64,000 nucleotides of DNA from positions 124,001 through 188,000 of the forward strand of contig JAHBWI010000004.1 in assembly GCA_019637075.1 (NCBI GenBank), written 5' to 3'. The translations under genes and the position numbers were made by a program. Position 1 is the stretch's first letter; each line of letters begins with the position of its first letter. Source of the DNA: Nitrospiraceae bacterium. Lineage in GTDB: Bacteria; Nitrospirota; Nitrospiria; Nitrospirales; Nitrospiraceae. Below the pieces are notes generated by a model, which worked only from the letters and a program-made list of their open reading frames with translations, had not been told where the DNA came from and ran no database searches. This document shows positions 32,053-43,003 of the stretch, piece by piece.

Positions 32053-33069
32053 TCAATTCACCCGACGGATATCCACGACAGTCCCCTCATGGTCGAGCTC
32101 AACCGTAATGGGGGTCCCTTCTTTCAGGCTCGACAGGACGGTCTTACCGGCGGATGGGGTGACGGACTGTTCCCCTTCCGGGGTGTGGAGGGTCAACGCG
32201 GCTCGATCGGCGGAGGCATATGTGAGCGGGCCGGTGAGGAACCGCCGCGCGGTGGTCCCGTCTTGCAAGAGGTCGATCGCCACGTGTCCCTCATGGATCC
32301 AGAGGCTCATATCCTGCCCCACCTTCGCATTGCGCACGCCGGTTTTTGTGCTGACCGTGACGATGCCCAGCGGCGTCCGGAGGAACACATAGCTCGACTT
32401 GAGCTTGGCAACGGTGCCGTTGAGCAACACGTGCAAATGAGAAGCGGCATGCGGGACCTGACTGACTTGCAGATCGAATTGCATATCGTGGATCCCCCGC
32501 ATGGCGCCGGCTGCGTCGATCTCCACCGTCAACGGTTTCTGGCCGTTGTGGCCCAGCAATTTCGTGGCGAATTGGCCCATGGGGACGGTTTGCTCGCCGT
32601 CCGGCGTCCAAAGCGCGAGCGTCTTGGTGTCCGGCGAGATCGCTTCGGGCGTGGTCGTGACATACCGGTGAATGAGCGTCCCTGGTCCCCGGTCGCGCAC
32701 ATCCACGACGGTCGTGGTGCCATGCACGTAGAGGGTGATCTTGTGGGAACTGCGAATATCCCGAAGGGAGGTCTTGGAACTCAGCGACAATTTCCCGATC
32801 GGAGTCTGAAGGAACACAATGCCCGGTACGGAGCGCCAAATGGAACCCGACACTTGAACGGAAGGGGAAACCGGCGCCGCCTCGGCTTCCGGGGCCGCGG
32901 CTGCCTGAGCCTCTTCATTCTGCGGCGCTGCGTCCGGCTCGACCGGTGTTTGGGGGGCCTGAGCCCAGCCGGACGGCAAGGGGCCGGCACAGGACAGCGC
33001 TAAAATCCAGACGAAGGGACGAAGGGCGGAAAGACGGCGACGTGCCGCGCGGATGACCATGGTGCTCAT
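32053..33069 (-). CDS. exported protein with two ~115-residue repeats
   Basis: 338 residues from ATG 33069. The signal peptide ends near GWAQA (about 37), followed by a Pro/Ala/Glu-rich linker to about 70. Two copies of one domain follow: copy 1 has VFLQTPIGKLSLSSKTSLRD, TLALWTPDGEQTVPMGQ and LTVEIDAAGAMRGI; copy 2 has VFLRTPLGIVTVSTKTGVRN, LTLHTPEGEQSVTPSAG and ITVELDHEGTVVDI. It is therefore an internal tandem duplication of a beta-rich domain. I know no function. Probably periplasmic. Upstream of the sigma-factor gene on the same strand, with 90 bases between them. Confidence 0.78.
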   Translation of the reverse strand: MSTMVIRAARRRLSALRPFVWILALSCAGPLPSGWAQAPQTPVEPDAAPQNEEAQAAAAPEAEAAPVSPSVQVSGSIWRSVPGIVFLQTPIGKLSLSSKTSLRDIRSSHKITLYVHGTTTVVDVRDRGPGTLIHRYVTTTPEAISPDTKTLALWTPDGEQTVPMGQFATKLLGHNGQKPLTVEIDAAGAMRGIHDMQFDLQVSQVPHAASHLHVLLNGTVAKLKSSYVFLRTPLGIVTVSTKTGVRNAKVGQDMSLWIHEGHVAIDLLQDGTTARRFLTGPLTYASADRAALTLHTPEGEQSVTPSAGKTVLSSLKEGTPITVELDHEGTVVDIRRVN

Positions 33070-33266
33070 CGGATGACCTGTTCCTGTAAATCGATGATGG
33101 ATGACGCGGGAATCTCTGATAGCCCCCGAAGGAAATTCTGGGGGGCAGTCGATGCAGGGAGCGTTGTGCTCCGTTTCTTGAGCGAATAACACGACGCTCC
33201 CGCCCAGTCAAGTTGAAAGGCATTCGCGTCGGAAGGAGAGCGGCAGATGCAGTGCGGCGTGATGGA

Positions 33267-33650
33267 TCAGAGAGGATCGTGTTGGAGCAAAAGGACGATG
33301 CGGGACTGTTGCCGTCTGCTCGCTTCCGGCATTCCAAAGCCTCGTGCCAGCACGAGGCCTTGCGTCGATACGCAGACGGTTCTCATCTCGAAGTGGCGCC
33401 AGTCTTCCCCGGCAATCCGTTTTTCCATTTCGGCCAACACGGCGTGAAACAGATCGACCAACACGTTGGGCAAGGGCGACACGAGGCCGCGTTCAACTGG
33501 CCCCTCGCCGTCGGACAGCGCGCACAACCAGGTTCTTGCCCGATCGTTCAGATGGAGAATCCGCCGCGCCATGGTCAGCACAATGAACCCACTGTCGGTT
33601 GAAGCCGAGATCTCGGGAGAGACGCTCAGTTGAAGGGCTGTCGAGGGCAT
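33267..33650 (-). CDS. PAS-like regulator fragment, apparently truncated before its LuxR HTH
   Basis: 127 residues. GFIVLTMARRILHLNDRARTWL is a PAS-like opening, and SRIVLLLQHDPL ends the sensory domain. In related regulators such a domain continues into a LuxR helix-turn-helix. Here a TGA stops the frame. In another minus-strand frame directly beyond it (about 33265-33160) I read DPSRRTASAALLPTRMPFNL then TGRERRVIRS. That resembles the start of a LuxR DNA-binding domain (FNLTxRERxVI) followed by unrelated sequence. The gene is probably a decaying regulator. The start at 33650 has GAGGAATT upstream. Confidence 0.55.
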   Translation of the reverse strand: MPSTALQLSVSPEISASTDSGFIVLTMARRILHLNDRARTWLCALSDGEGPVERGLVSPLPNVLVDLFHAVLAEMEKRIAGEDWRHFEMRTVCVSTQGLVLARGFGMPEASRRQQSRIVLLLQHDPL

Positions 33651-33886
33651 GGACGAATTCCTCGCTGAGTGGTGCAGTGCAAGACACCCTTGCTGCTGGT
33701 TTGAGAGGCCGGCGCATCACAGCCTCGATGTCCCTAGGTAAAAGCAAGATGCAAGCCAGCACAGGAATCGGAGCTGTCGATAGGAATGAAGAGAAAACGT
33801 GGGAAATTTCGTGGATTGCTGCGGTGATCAGCGCGGCGAAATGTATCCAAATGTGTCAAAAGCGTATCTGTTCCGGCAAGCGCGCC

Positions 33887-35272
33887 TCACTTCTTGCGGA
33901 CCATGAGGCGAATCGGCGTACCGGAAAACCGGTATTCCTTCCGAATTTGATTTTCGAGGTACTTCAAGTACGCGGGCGTGATATCGCCTGGATGTCCCAC
34001 GAACAAGACGAACACCGGTGGTCTTGTGGCAACTTGAGTCAGGAACGCGGACTTGCTGGCTTTGGTCGGCTTGCCCTTCTTGACCGGCAGTGGGTGCGAT
34101 TCGAGCAGGCCTTGGAAAAATTGATTCAAGTGGCCCGTTGCCACCCGCTTGCTGAATGATAAGAACACTTGGTCGATCAACGTGAAGAGACCGCGAAGGA
34201 AATCCGGCTGCAGCGCCGAGATGAACAGCACGGGCGACCAGGCGAGGAAGGGGAACCGTCTGGCCAAGTCCTCTTTATAGGCTTCCCGAGCTTCCACATC
34301 GTCGCTCTTCAAGTCCCATTTGTTCACGATCAGGACGCAGGCGCGTCCCTGCCGCAGGATCAATCCTGCGATCTTGGTATCCTGTTCGGTGACGCCCTCG
34401 ACGGCGTCGAGCACGAGGACGGCGACGTCGGATCGTCCGATTGCGCGCAGCGACCGCGCGACGCTGTAGCCTTCGATGCCCCGCTCCACCTTCCCGCGCC
34501 GACGGATGCCGGCCGTATCGGTGAAGATGTATTGCTTGTCACGGAAGGTCGCGATGGAGTCCACGGGGTCGCGAGTCGTCCCGGGCACGTCGCTGACCAC
34601 CACGCGGGCTTCACCCAGCACGGAGTTGACCAGCGTGGACTTGCCGACATTCGGGCGCCCGACAATGGCTACACGCGGGATATCGGTCGGCTGCGATTCG
34701 GTTTGCTCTTCCGGAGGAAGCAGCGGGAACAACGCGTCCAAGAGCTCCGCGACTCCGATGCCGTGTTCGGCGGAGAGGGGGAACAGCTGTTCATAGCCGA
34801 GACGGTAGAAATCGGCGACCAACGGTTCCGCCTTCGGGGTGTCGATTTTGTTGACGACGATGAAGACGGGTTTCTTGCTCCCGCGGAGCGTTTCAAACAC
34901 TTCCTGGTCGGGGGGCGTGAGTCCGGATCGGCCGTCGAGCACGAGGATCAGAATGTCGGCTTCGGCAATCGCAAGCTGGGATTGCTGTCGAATGAGGGCC
35001 AGCATGCCTTCGTGGGCCGTCGGGTCGAGGCCCCCCGTATCGACCAGCCGGAAACGCCGATTCCGGTATTGGCCGTCGGCATAGTTGCGGTCCCGGGTCA
35101 CGCCGGGCACGTCATCGACGATCGCGGTGCGGCTTCCGAGGATGCGATTGAACAGGGTAGATTTGCCGACGTTAGGTCGGCCGATAATGGCGACGACGGG
35201 CAGCCGGACGCTTTCCGTCGGCGGAAGCTCCGCCATGAGGTCCTGTTGTGAATCGGTCTCTGGCCTGCCCAT
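33887..35272 (-). CDS. der: ribosome-assembly GTPase Der (EngA)
   Basis: 461 residues from ATG 35272 (ATG 35236, preceded by AGGA, is an equally good candidate; the frame itself opens at 35485). Two tandem GTPase domains are present. Each has a GRPNVGKST G1 loop: VVAIIGRPNVGKSTLFNRIL near residue 28 and RVAIVGRPNVGKSTLVNSVL near 202. DVPGVTRDR/DVPGTTRDP form G2, DTGG/DTAG G3, and VVNKID and IVNKWDLK G4. A C-terminal KH-like domain ends the protein. Der binds the 50S subunit and is needed for its assembly. The gene stands alone and is divergent from the HAD phosphatase gene at 35338. Confidence 0.96.
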   Translation of the reverse strand: MGRPETDSQQDLMAELPPTESVRLPVVAIIGRPNVGKSTLFNRILGSRTAIVDDVPGVTRDRNYADGQYRNRRFRLVDTGGLDPTAHEGMLALIRQQSQLAIAEADILILVLDGRSGLTPPDQEVFETLRGSKKPVFIVVNKIDTPKAEPLVADFYRLGYEQLFPLSAEHGIGVAELLDALFPLLPPEEQTESQPTDIPRVAIVGRPNVGKSTLVNSVLGEARVVVSDVPGTTRDPVDSIATFRDKQYIFTDTAGIRRRGKVERGIEGYSVARSLRAIGRSDVAVLVLDAVEGVTEQDTKIAGLILRQGRACVLIVNKWDLKSDDVEAREAYKEDLARRFPFLAWSPVLFISALQPDFLRGLFTLIDQVFLSFSKRVATGHLNQFFQGLLESHPLPVKKGKPTKASKSAFLTQVATRPPVFVLFVGHPGDITPAYLKYLENQIRKEYRFSGTPIRLMVRKK

Positions 35273-35337
35273 ACGTGAGGCGGACCGTAGCACAGCGATT
35301 TCGAGAAAGACAACGGGCGTCGTGTATACTGACAAGA

Positions 35338-36036
35338 ATGACCAACCATCGTTCCGAGCCCCCCGCTCCCGCACTCGACTGGGAAGAGATCGACGATGTG
35401 CTCCTGGACATGGACGGCACCTTGCTCGATCGGCACTTCGATAACTTCTTTTTCGAGGAGGAACTGCCGCGCCGCTATGCCGCACTCCATGGCCTGGCGG
35501 TGGATGTCGCTCGGGACCGGCTGATGGGGTTGTACCGCTCCGTGGAAGGAGAACTAGCCTGGACCGATCTCCATTATTGGACTGAGCGGGTCGGCCTCGA
35601 CGTGGTGGCGATGCATCGTGAGCTCGATCACATGATCGGCTTCCTTCCCGATGCGCCGGAGTTCCTCTCCCAGCTTCGAGGGCTGGGCAAGCGGGTCACG
35701 ATTCTGACGAACGCCCATCGCGCCGGGGTCGAGGTCAAGGCGGCGAAGACCGGCTTGGATCAGCAGGTCGATCGCATCGTGGACGCCTTCGAAGTCGGGT
35801 ATCTCAAGATGAGGCAGGAATACTGGCCGGCTTGCCAACGACTGGTGGGGTTCGATCCGCGCCGCTCGCTCTTTGTCGACGATGATGAACGGTGCCTCGC
35901 CGCGGCCCAACGGTTCGGCCTGGGCCGGATCTTTCATCGCTCCAAGTCCAGTTCGCAGCTTCCGCCGGAACCGTCCGACCGGTTCCATTCGATCGAGAGC
36001 CTCCTCGTGCTGTCCGACGGTCGTCGCCCCTCTTGA
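35338..36036 (+). CDS. yrfG: HAD-family GMP/IMP nucleotidase (YrfG-like)
   Basis: 232 residues from ATG 35338 (the frame opens at 35248, but the match begins here). VDLLDMDG-like motif I is DDVLLDMDGTLLDRHFDNFF; motif II is VTILTNAHRAGVEVK; motifs III/IV are FEVGYLKMRQEYW and SLFVDDDERCLAAA. From memory this closely follows E. coli YrfG (DTVLLDMDGTLLDLAFDNYF, LLTNAHPHN, LFIDDSE), a nucleotidase preferring GMP and IMP. It lies divergent from der. Its TGA stop and the stop of the convergent methyltransferase abut (TGATCA at 36034-36039). Confidence 0.85.
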   Translation: MTNHRSEPPAPALDWEEIDDVLLDMDGTLLDRHFDNFFFEEELPRRYAALHGLAVDVARDRLMGLYRSVEGELAWTDLHYWTERVGLDVVAMHRELDHMIGFLPDAPEFLSQLRGLGKRVTILTNAHRAGVEVKAAKTGLDQQVDRIVDAFEVGYLKMRQEYWPACQRLVGFDPRRSLFVDDDERCLAAAQRFGLGRIFHRSKSSSQLPPEPSDRFHSIESLLVLSDGRRPS

Positions 36037-36654
36037 TCAGGTTCTCGTGCGACGGGCGGTCCCCCGATAGAGTTCACCCAGAATTCTTGGCGCATCGGGT
36101 ACGAGGCTCCTGCTCAGCTGCTCCACCGACAAACCCGCCTGCGTCACCAACCGATCGATCGGCCGATTGAGATTGCAGCCGCAGCCGATGACATTTTGGA
36201 TTGGATTCAGCCGGTCCTGCCACCGCGCTACGGACGGTAGGTCGCTGCGCCCATGCTCGAGAAAGTAAAACCGCCCCTCAGGCTTCAGCACCCGTTCAAC
36301 TTCCCGGAGGGCCGATATCGGGTCGGGAATCGTACAGAGGGTGAAGGTGCAGACCACGCAATCGAAGTGTTCCGATGCAAAGGGCAATTGCTCGGCATCG
36401 GCATAGACCAAGGAGACGGGGACCGATGCGCGTCCGATACGGTTGGTCACTCGCCGGGGCAACAGGGGCACGGGGTCTACGGCTGTGACCCTCGTGACGG
36501 TATGGGGATAGTGCGGGATGTTCAGGCCGGTGCCGAATCCGATTTCGAGGACCGAGCCCGCGGTCTGAGCAAGCAATTCCTGCCGGGCGCTGAGGAAGAA
36601 CTCCTGGCTCAACGCCCAATCCATGAGACGAGGGAAGATGACGGTGGCGTACAT
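36037..36654 (-). CDS. class I SAM-dependent methyltransferase
   Basis: 205 residues from ATG 36654. SAM-binding motif I is VLEIGFGTGLNIPHYP (about 36-51); motif II contains VTAVDPVP; the post-I segment is LVYADAEQLPFASEHFD with CVVCTFTLCTIPDP (about 86-110). A UbiE/Methyltransf_11-type core follows: ALREVERVLKPEGRFYFLEH. The C-terminus has GCGCNLNRPI, and the substrate is unknown (a small molecule, quinone or lipid is plausible). It is convergent with the nucleotidase gene. The long minus-strand frame that continues above 36654 lies antisense to leuS and is not real. Confidence 0.88.
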   Translation of the reverse strand: MYATVIFPRLMDWALSQEFFLSARQELLAQTAGSVLEIGFGTGLNIPHYPHTVTRVTAVDPVPLLPRRVTNRIGRASVPVSLVYADAEQLPFASEHFDCVVCTFTLCTIPDPISALREVERVLKPEGRFYFLEHGRSDLPSVARWQDRLNPIQNVIGCGCNLNRPIDRLVTQAGLSVEQLSRSLVPDAPRILGELYRGTARRTRT

Positions 36655-36757
36655 GTGAGGCGGCAGCCTAATTGGTGCGGTGCATCGGCCCTCATTATAT
36701 AGATTTCTTAACAGCCTGTGCCGCGCGGGCCAGTCTCCTTGTCGATGTGTCCTGTTC

Positions 36758-36786
36758 TTGTTGCCCCGGTGCGTCTGTGTTAGCAT
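36758..36786 (+). promoter_or_regulatory. weak candidate promoter for leuS
   Basis: TTGTTG (36758-36763) and TAGCAT (36781-36786) are 17 bases apart, giving a start near 36793 and a 60-base leader before ATG 36853. Both boxes are imperfect (three and four matches of six), so this is tentative. Confidence 0.3.
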
Positions 36787-36852
36787 CCTCCCCTTTGGCG
36801 GGCACGACCCACGCTTGGGCTGCGTTGCCCCGCCGTCACCCGAACATTTTGT

Positions 36853-39288
<2,436 letters not shown>

Positions 39289-39334
39289 CGCTGTGCGACA
39301 AAGAAAGAGTCACAAGGCAGTAGGAACAAGTACA

Positions 39335-39976
39335 GTGCGAAGCAATAGATTGGACCTTTTGCCGCTTTCCTTCTGCCTCGCGCTCTTGGCGCTCGCCGGT
39401 TGCGGCTATCAGTTTCGTGTCCAGGGCTCGGGCCCGACCATCGGCGGGGCGGAAGAGCCTGCGGCAAAACGAGCCCATGCGCCGCGCCTGGCGATTCTCC
39501 CTCTGCAAAACAGCACGTTCGAGCCCAATCTGGAACTGAAACTGGCCAACTACTTCAGACGGGAATTTTCGTCGGGTGCCGGAGCGGAAATCGTGAGCGC
39601 CTCCGGCGCCGCCGACTTACTATTGTCGGGGTCGATCATGCAGATCGAATTGCCGACCCTGAGCTTCGACCGTACGACGACTTTTGAAAGCCGGGTCCAG
39701 ATGCTGGTCAACGTGAGGATCGAGGACGTGAAGACTCGCCGGGTGGTATGGACGCAGGTGGCGAAAGGGACGTCGGAATTTTTTCTGACCCAAGATCTGC
39801 AGTTTAATCGAGTCCTTCAAAATCGCGCTCTCGAACAGGCGGGACGATTTATCGCGGAAGATCTGGCTTCGCGCTTTCTGTTGTTCATAGATTCGGGCGA
39901 GTTGGAGAAGGTCTTGGCGCGTCCCACCAATGCGGAGGCGTCGCCAGCCTCCGTTCCGGCTGGAGTTGCACGGTAA
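39335..39976 (+). CDS. lptE: LPS-assembly lipoprotein LptE
   Basis: 213 residues from GTG 39335 with TAGGAA about 8 nt upstream (the frame opens at 39293). The lipobox LALLALAGCGYQFRVQG (Cys about 23) is followed by the family's GYxF. LAILPLQNSTFEPNLELKLA, LLLSGSIMQIELPTLSFDRT and VRIEDVKTRRVVWTQ fit the LptE/RlpB beta-sandwich fold. LptE plugs the LptD barrel and carries LPS to the outer leaflet, which indicates an LPS-bearing diderm. Gene order leuS-lptE-holA supports the call. Confidence 0.87.
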   Translation: MRSNRLDLLPLSFCLALLALAGCGYQFRVQGSGPTIGGAEEPAAKRAHAPRLAILPLQNSTFEPNLELKLANYFRREFSSGAGAEIVSASGAADLLLSGSIMQIELPTLSFDRTTTFESRVQMLVNVRIEDVKTRRVVWTQVAKGTSEFFLTQDLQFNRVLQNRALEQAGRFIAEDLASRFLLFIDSGELEKVLARPTNAEASPASVPAGVAR

Positions 39977-39996
39977 CGCATATCAACGGATAAGCC

Positions 39997-41118
39997 ATGG
40001 GACAGACCCTCGCCAGCTTGGAATTGCCTCAGGCCCTCGGTCGGGCAGGCCTTGCGCCGATCTATGCCGTGGTCGGCGAAGAGGACTACCTTCGCGATCG
40101 CGCGGTGGCGGCCTTACGAAACGCGGTGCTCGGCGATGAGACTCCGACCGGATTCAATGATGACGTGTTCCACGGCGACGAATCGGCGGTTGAGGACGTG
40201 TTGGCCTGCGCGGCGGAGATTCCGGTTTTTGCGACGCGACGCGTGGTCGTGTTCAAGACTCTCGACAAACTGGCGGCGCGTGAGGGCGAGAAACTCCTAC
40301 CCTATCTCGCCGAGCCGAACGAGACCACGACCCTGGTGTTGGTCGCGACGAAATTCGACGGGCGGCTCAAGTGGACGCAGGCATTGACGAAGCATGCGGT
40401 CGTCGTGGATTGCGCTCCGTTGCGCGAGGCGCAGGTTGCCGGATGGATCAAGCAGGAAGCCGGTACGGTGGGCGTGCGCCTGGACGATGAGGCGACGCAG
40501 TTGTTGAAGGAAGTGGCCGGTGAGTCACTCTACGGGGTGCGCCGAGAACTGGAAAAACTCGCTGCCTACGTGCCTGCTGATCGAGCGGCGCAGGCGGCGG
40601 ACGTGGAATTGTTGCGGGGGACGGAGGCTGGCGCGTCGGTTTTTGACCTCACGGCTGCCATTGGCGCTCGGGACCATGGCCGCGCGCTTCGAATTCTGGC
40701 GAGGAATGTCGAAAACGGGGAGGCGCCCCTTCGTATCCTGGGAGCCTTGGTTTGGCAATATCGCCGGCTTTGGAAGGTGAAAGATCAGCTGGCGGCCAGC
40801 GGACGCGATGGTGACGCCGCACGGACGCTGCGGATGGATCCGGCCCGCGTGCGGACGTTTCTCGGGCAGTTTTCAGACGGTCATATGGTGCAGGCGTTTC
40901 AGTGGTTCATGGAAACGGATGGACGACTGAAGGGAGGAAGCGGGAGCTCGCCGGTGCGCGTCATGGAAGGTCTGCTCTTGCAGCTCTGCAGTCGGCCAGC
41001 CCCTCAACAGATCACGCCGGGGACTGGACGGACCACACCGCCGGCTCAGAGGCCTGCGGGAGCTCGACCCCTGTCGAACGTTCGTACGATTACGCGTGGG
41101 AAGCAGCCAGGGCGTTGA
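39997..41118 (+). CDS. holA: DNA polymerase III subunit delta
   Basis: 373 residues, slightly longer than E. coli HolA (343). LAPIYAVVGEEDYLRDRAVAAL is the N-terminal opening of delta, then VVVFKTLDKLA and TTLVLVATKFDGRLKW. A C-terminal helical clamp-loader domain (RALRILARNVENGEAPLRIL, QYRRLWKVKDQLAASG) follows. The tail is rich in Pro, Arg and Thr and looks disordered. Delta opens the sliding clamp in the clamp-loader complex. It follows lptE by 20 bases. Its 3' end overlaps the convergent rpsT by 29 bases. Confidence 0.93.
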   Translation: MGQTLASLELPQALGRAGLAPIYAVVGEEDYLRDRAVAALRNAVLGDETPTGFNDDVFHGDESAVEDVLACAAEIPVFATRRVVVFKTLDKLAAREGEKLLPYLAEPNETTTLVLVATKFDGRLKWTQALTKHAVVVDCAPLREAQVAGWIKQEAGTVGVRLDDEATQLLKEVAGESLYGVRRELEKLAAYVPADRAAQAADVELLRGTEAGASVFDLTAAIGARDHGRALRILARNVENGEAPLRILGALVWQYRRLWKVKDQLAASGRDGDAARTLRMDPARVRTFLGQFSDGHMVQAFQWFMETDGRLKGGSGSSPVRVMEGLLLQLCSRPAPQQITPGTGRTTPPAQRPAGARPLSNVRTITRGKQPGR

Positions 41119-41368
41119 CACGCTGGGTGAGACGCGAGACGCGGCGGGACGCCGTGTTCCGCTTCAAGACACCCTTGGTAACGGCTTTGCTCAGGGCTGC
41201 CGTCGCGGCGCGCAACGAAGCTTTCGCCTCATCGACCTTCTTGTCCGCGATGGCCTCGGTGACCTTGCGGATGACGCTGCGGACGGAGCTCAACGTCGCC
41301 CGGTTACGGAGGCGACGGCGTTCGGACTGGCGGGCCCGGCGGATCGTGGATTTGTGCACTACAGGCAT
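41090..41368 (-). CDS. rpsT: 30S ribosomal protein S20
   Basis: 92 residues, highly basic and helical: HKSTIRRARQSERRRLRNRA, SVRSVIRKVTEAIADKKVDE, LRAATAALSKAVTKGVLKRN and TASRRVSRLTQRVNAL. These are the S20 signatures. The family's usual length is 85-95. ATG at 41368 has GGAG about 7 nt upstream. It binds 16S rRNA early in small-subunit assembly. The gene stands alone and is convergent with holA, overlapping it by 29 bases, so transcripts from both sides can interfere or be processed. Confidence 0.97.
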   Translation of the reverse strand: MPVVHKSTIRRARQSERRRLRNRATLSSVRSVIRKVTEAIADKKVDEAKASLRAATAALSKAVTKGVLKRNTASRRVSRLTQRVNALAASHA

Positions 41369-41396
41369 ACGGAATCTCCTACGTTCAAAGCTTGGA

Positions 41397-41426
41397 CTTG
41401 TAGCATAGGACGGGAATAATGGTCAA
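41397..41426 (-). promoter_or_regulatory. candidate promoter for rpsT
   Basis: On the minus strand TTGACC (41426-41421) and TACAAG (41402-41397) are 18 bases apart. Transcription would start near 41390, about 22 bases before the ATG. The -35 has five of six consensus bases, the -10 four of six. It is placed just where a short-leader ribosomal-protein promoter is expected. Confidence 0.5.
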
Positions 41427-41479
41427 GGCGGTTTATAGGCGGTGGGCGTCCTGCAATTCACCTGAGTCGGAGAGAGAGC

Positions 41480-42217
41480 ATGACGAGAATTGACGCGAGG
41501 GATCGCCTGATGTTGGCCTTGGATGTGCCGTCTGCGGCCGAGGCGGAGCAGTTGGTCGCGCGTCTCGGCGATCATCTGCGCTTTGTGAAAGTGGGATTGG
41601 AACTGTATACGGTGGCGGGGCCTGACATCGTGCAGAAGCTCGTTCGGATGGGAAAGCGGGTCTTCCTCGACCTAAAGTTCCTCGACATCGAAGAGACGGT
41701 CCGGCGCGCAACAGCCCGCGTCGCCTCCATGGGTGTGACATTTCTCACGGTGCATGCCAATCGGAAGGCCCTGATCGCGGCGGTTCAAGGACGTGGCCAG
41801 TCGGATCTCAAGTTGTTGGCAGTGACCGTGCTGACGAATTTTGATGGCCAGGATCTTCGGGATATGGGGATCCAGCGCACGGTTCAGGACCTGGTCACGG
41901 CACGGGCATCCCTGGCGGCCGAAGTAGGATGCGACGGGGTGGTTGCCTCCGGAGAGGAACCTCAAGCCATCCGCGCCAAGGTCGGCCAGGATTTGATCAT
42001 CGTCACTCCGGGGGTCCGCCCGGCCGGCAAGGGTACTGACGACCATGCACGGGCAACTACGCCCACCCAGACCATCGCGTCGGGGGCGGATTATTTGGTG
42101 ATCGGTCGGCCGATTCGGGATGCCCAGGATCCGCAGGCCGCCATGAACGCGATTTTGGAGGAGATGCAGGCCGCCTTCGATGCCAGGAGCATTCCGGCCA
42201 TCGGTCGCGAATCGTGA
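41480..42217 (+). CDS. pyrF: orotidine 5'-phosphate decarboxylase
   Basis: 245 residues. ATG at 41480 follows GGAGAGAG. LMLALDVPSAAEAEQL opens the TIM barrel. The catalytic Asp-Lys-Asp set is in FLDLKFLDIEETVRR (D64, K66, D69). VGCDGVVASGEEPQAIR, IVTPGVRPAGKGTDDHAR and ADYLVIGRPIRDAQDPQAA form the phosphate-binding loops. The enzyme makes UMP from OMP, the final step of pyrimidine synthesis. It is divergent from rpsT; no other pyr gene is adjacent. Confidence 0.97.
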   Translation: MTRIDARDRLMLALDVPSAAEAEQLVARLGDHLRFVKVGLELYTVAGPDIVQKLVRMGKRVFLDLKFLDIEETVRRATARVASMGVTFLTVHANRKALIAAVQGRGQSDLKLLAVTVLTNFDGQDLRDMGIQRTVQDLVTARASLAAEVGCDGVVASGEEPQAIRAKVGQDLIIVTPGVRPAGKGTDDHARATTPTQTIASGADYLVIGRPIRDAQDPQAAMNAILEEMQAAFDARSIPAIGRES

Positions 42218-42309
42218 CGCCACCTTGTCCCTATCCGATGCCGCCGGCCGATCTATGCGTAGGGGCATGGGGCCTACGCTGCTCCCTGCGGGACTTCACG
42301 AACAGCTGG

Positions 42310-42339
42310 TTGCGGCGTTTCCCCGCGGTTTGCTATGAT
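42310..42339 (+). promoter_or_regulatory. candidate promoter for tRNA-His
   Basis: TTGCGG (42310-42315) and TATGAT (42334-42339) are 18 bases apart. The predicted start is near 42346, about 35 bases before the tRNA. The -10 has five of six matches. The same -35 word, TTGCGG, is present in the candidate pyruvate kinase promoter. Confidence 0.5.
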
Positions 42340-42379
42340 GCGCGTTCGCCACGTATTCGGGTCGTGTACTGCAGATGAT

Positions 42380-42455
42380 GGTGGGTGTAGCTCAAGGGTA
42401 GAGCGCCTGACTGTGGCTCAGGAGGTTGCGGGTTCGAAGCCCGTCACTCACCCCA
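42380..42455 (+). tRNA. tRNA-His (anticodon GTG)
   Basis: The cloverleaf is complete. Acceptor GTGGGTG (42381-42387) pairs with CACTCAC (42445-42451). The anticodon stem CCTGA/TCAGG encloses loop CTGTGGC with anticodon GTG. The T arm is GCGGG-TTCGAAG-CCCGT. The discriminator is C73, followed by an encoded CCA. A G precedes the acceptor at 42380 and can pair with C73, the G-1 feature used by HisRS. The PilZ gene at 42490 follows. Confidence 0.95.
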
Positions 42456-42489
42456 TCCTTTTGTTCGTGAGTTTCCCGCAGGAGGATCA

Positions 42490-42864
42490 ATGGCCGGCCA
42501 GGCTCATCCGCTGTCCGTCTCGACGGCCGACCAGAGATCCCAGTCTTCCGGTACCCACTTTCACGTCCGCTCCTTCCGCCGGTTTTCGATACAGTGTGCC
42601 GTGTACTACGCATCCGAGACCGTCCGAGGAAGCGGCACGGTTTGGAATATGTCCATGGACGGTTGGCGTGTGGATGGGACGGAGCCGGTTGTGCCAGGTA
42701 CGGTGATGACGCTGAGTGTGATTCTTCCAGGGAAATCCTCAACCGTCTTCGTGGAGCAGGCCACGGTGCGCTGGTCGCGAGGACGGGAGTTCGGTATCCA
42801 AGTCTCTTCGATTCGGGAAGACGAACAGGCCAGGTTGGCGGATTTCGTGCGCGCGCTCGTGTAG
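42490..42864 (+). CDS. PilZ-domain protein 1
   Basis: 124 residues. ATG 42490 is preceded by CAGGAGGATC. After a short Ser/Thr-rich head, FHVRSFRRFSIQCAVYY carries a RxxR-type PilZ opening, and GSGTVWNMSMDGWRVDGTEP holds the (D/N)xSxxG motif. Together these are the c-di-GMP-binding elements of PilZ. VMTLSVILPGKSSTVFVEQA and VRWSRGREFGIQ complete the barrel. It would bind cyclic di-GMP and act through a partner protein. It is the first of three related genes in a row, which differ in motif quality. Confidence 0.82.
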   Translation: MAGQAHPLSVSTADQRSQSSGTHFHVRSFRRFSIQCAVYYASETVRGSGTVWNMSMDGWRVDGTEPVVPGTVMTLSVILPGKSSTVFVEQATVRWSRGREFGIQVSSIREDEQARLADFVRALV

Positions 42865-43003
42865 CTCATGCCTCTGTCTTTCTAGACCTCCTGTCCGCGG
42901 CGCACCCGAAAACGGAAAAATCTTTGCCATCCCGACGCTGATGGGTACACTAACCCCGAGGCAAGACACCCCGGCTCTTCAAGATTTTGGATCCCCATAC
43001 ATC

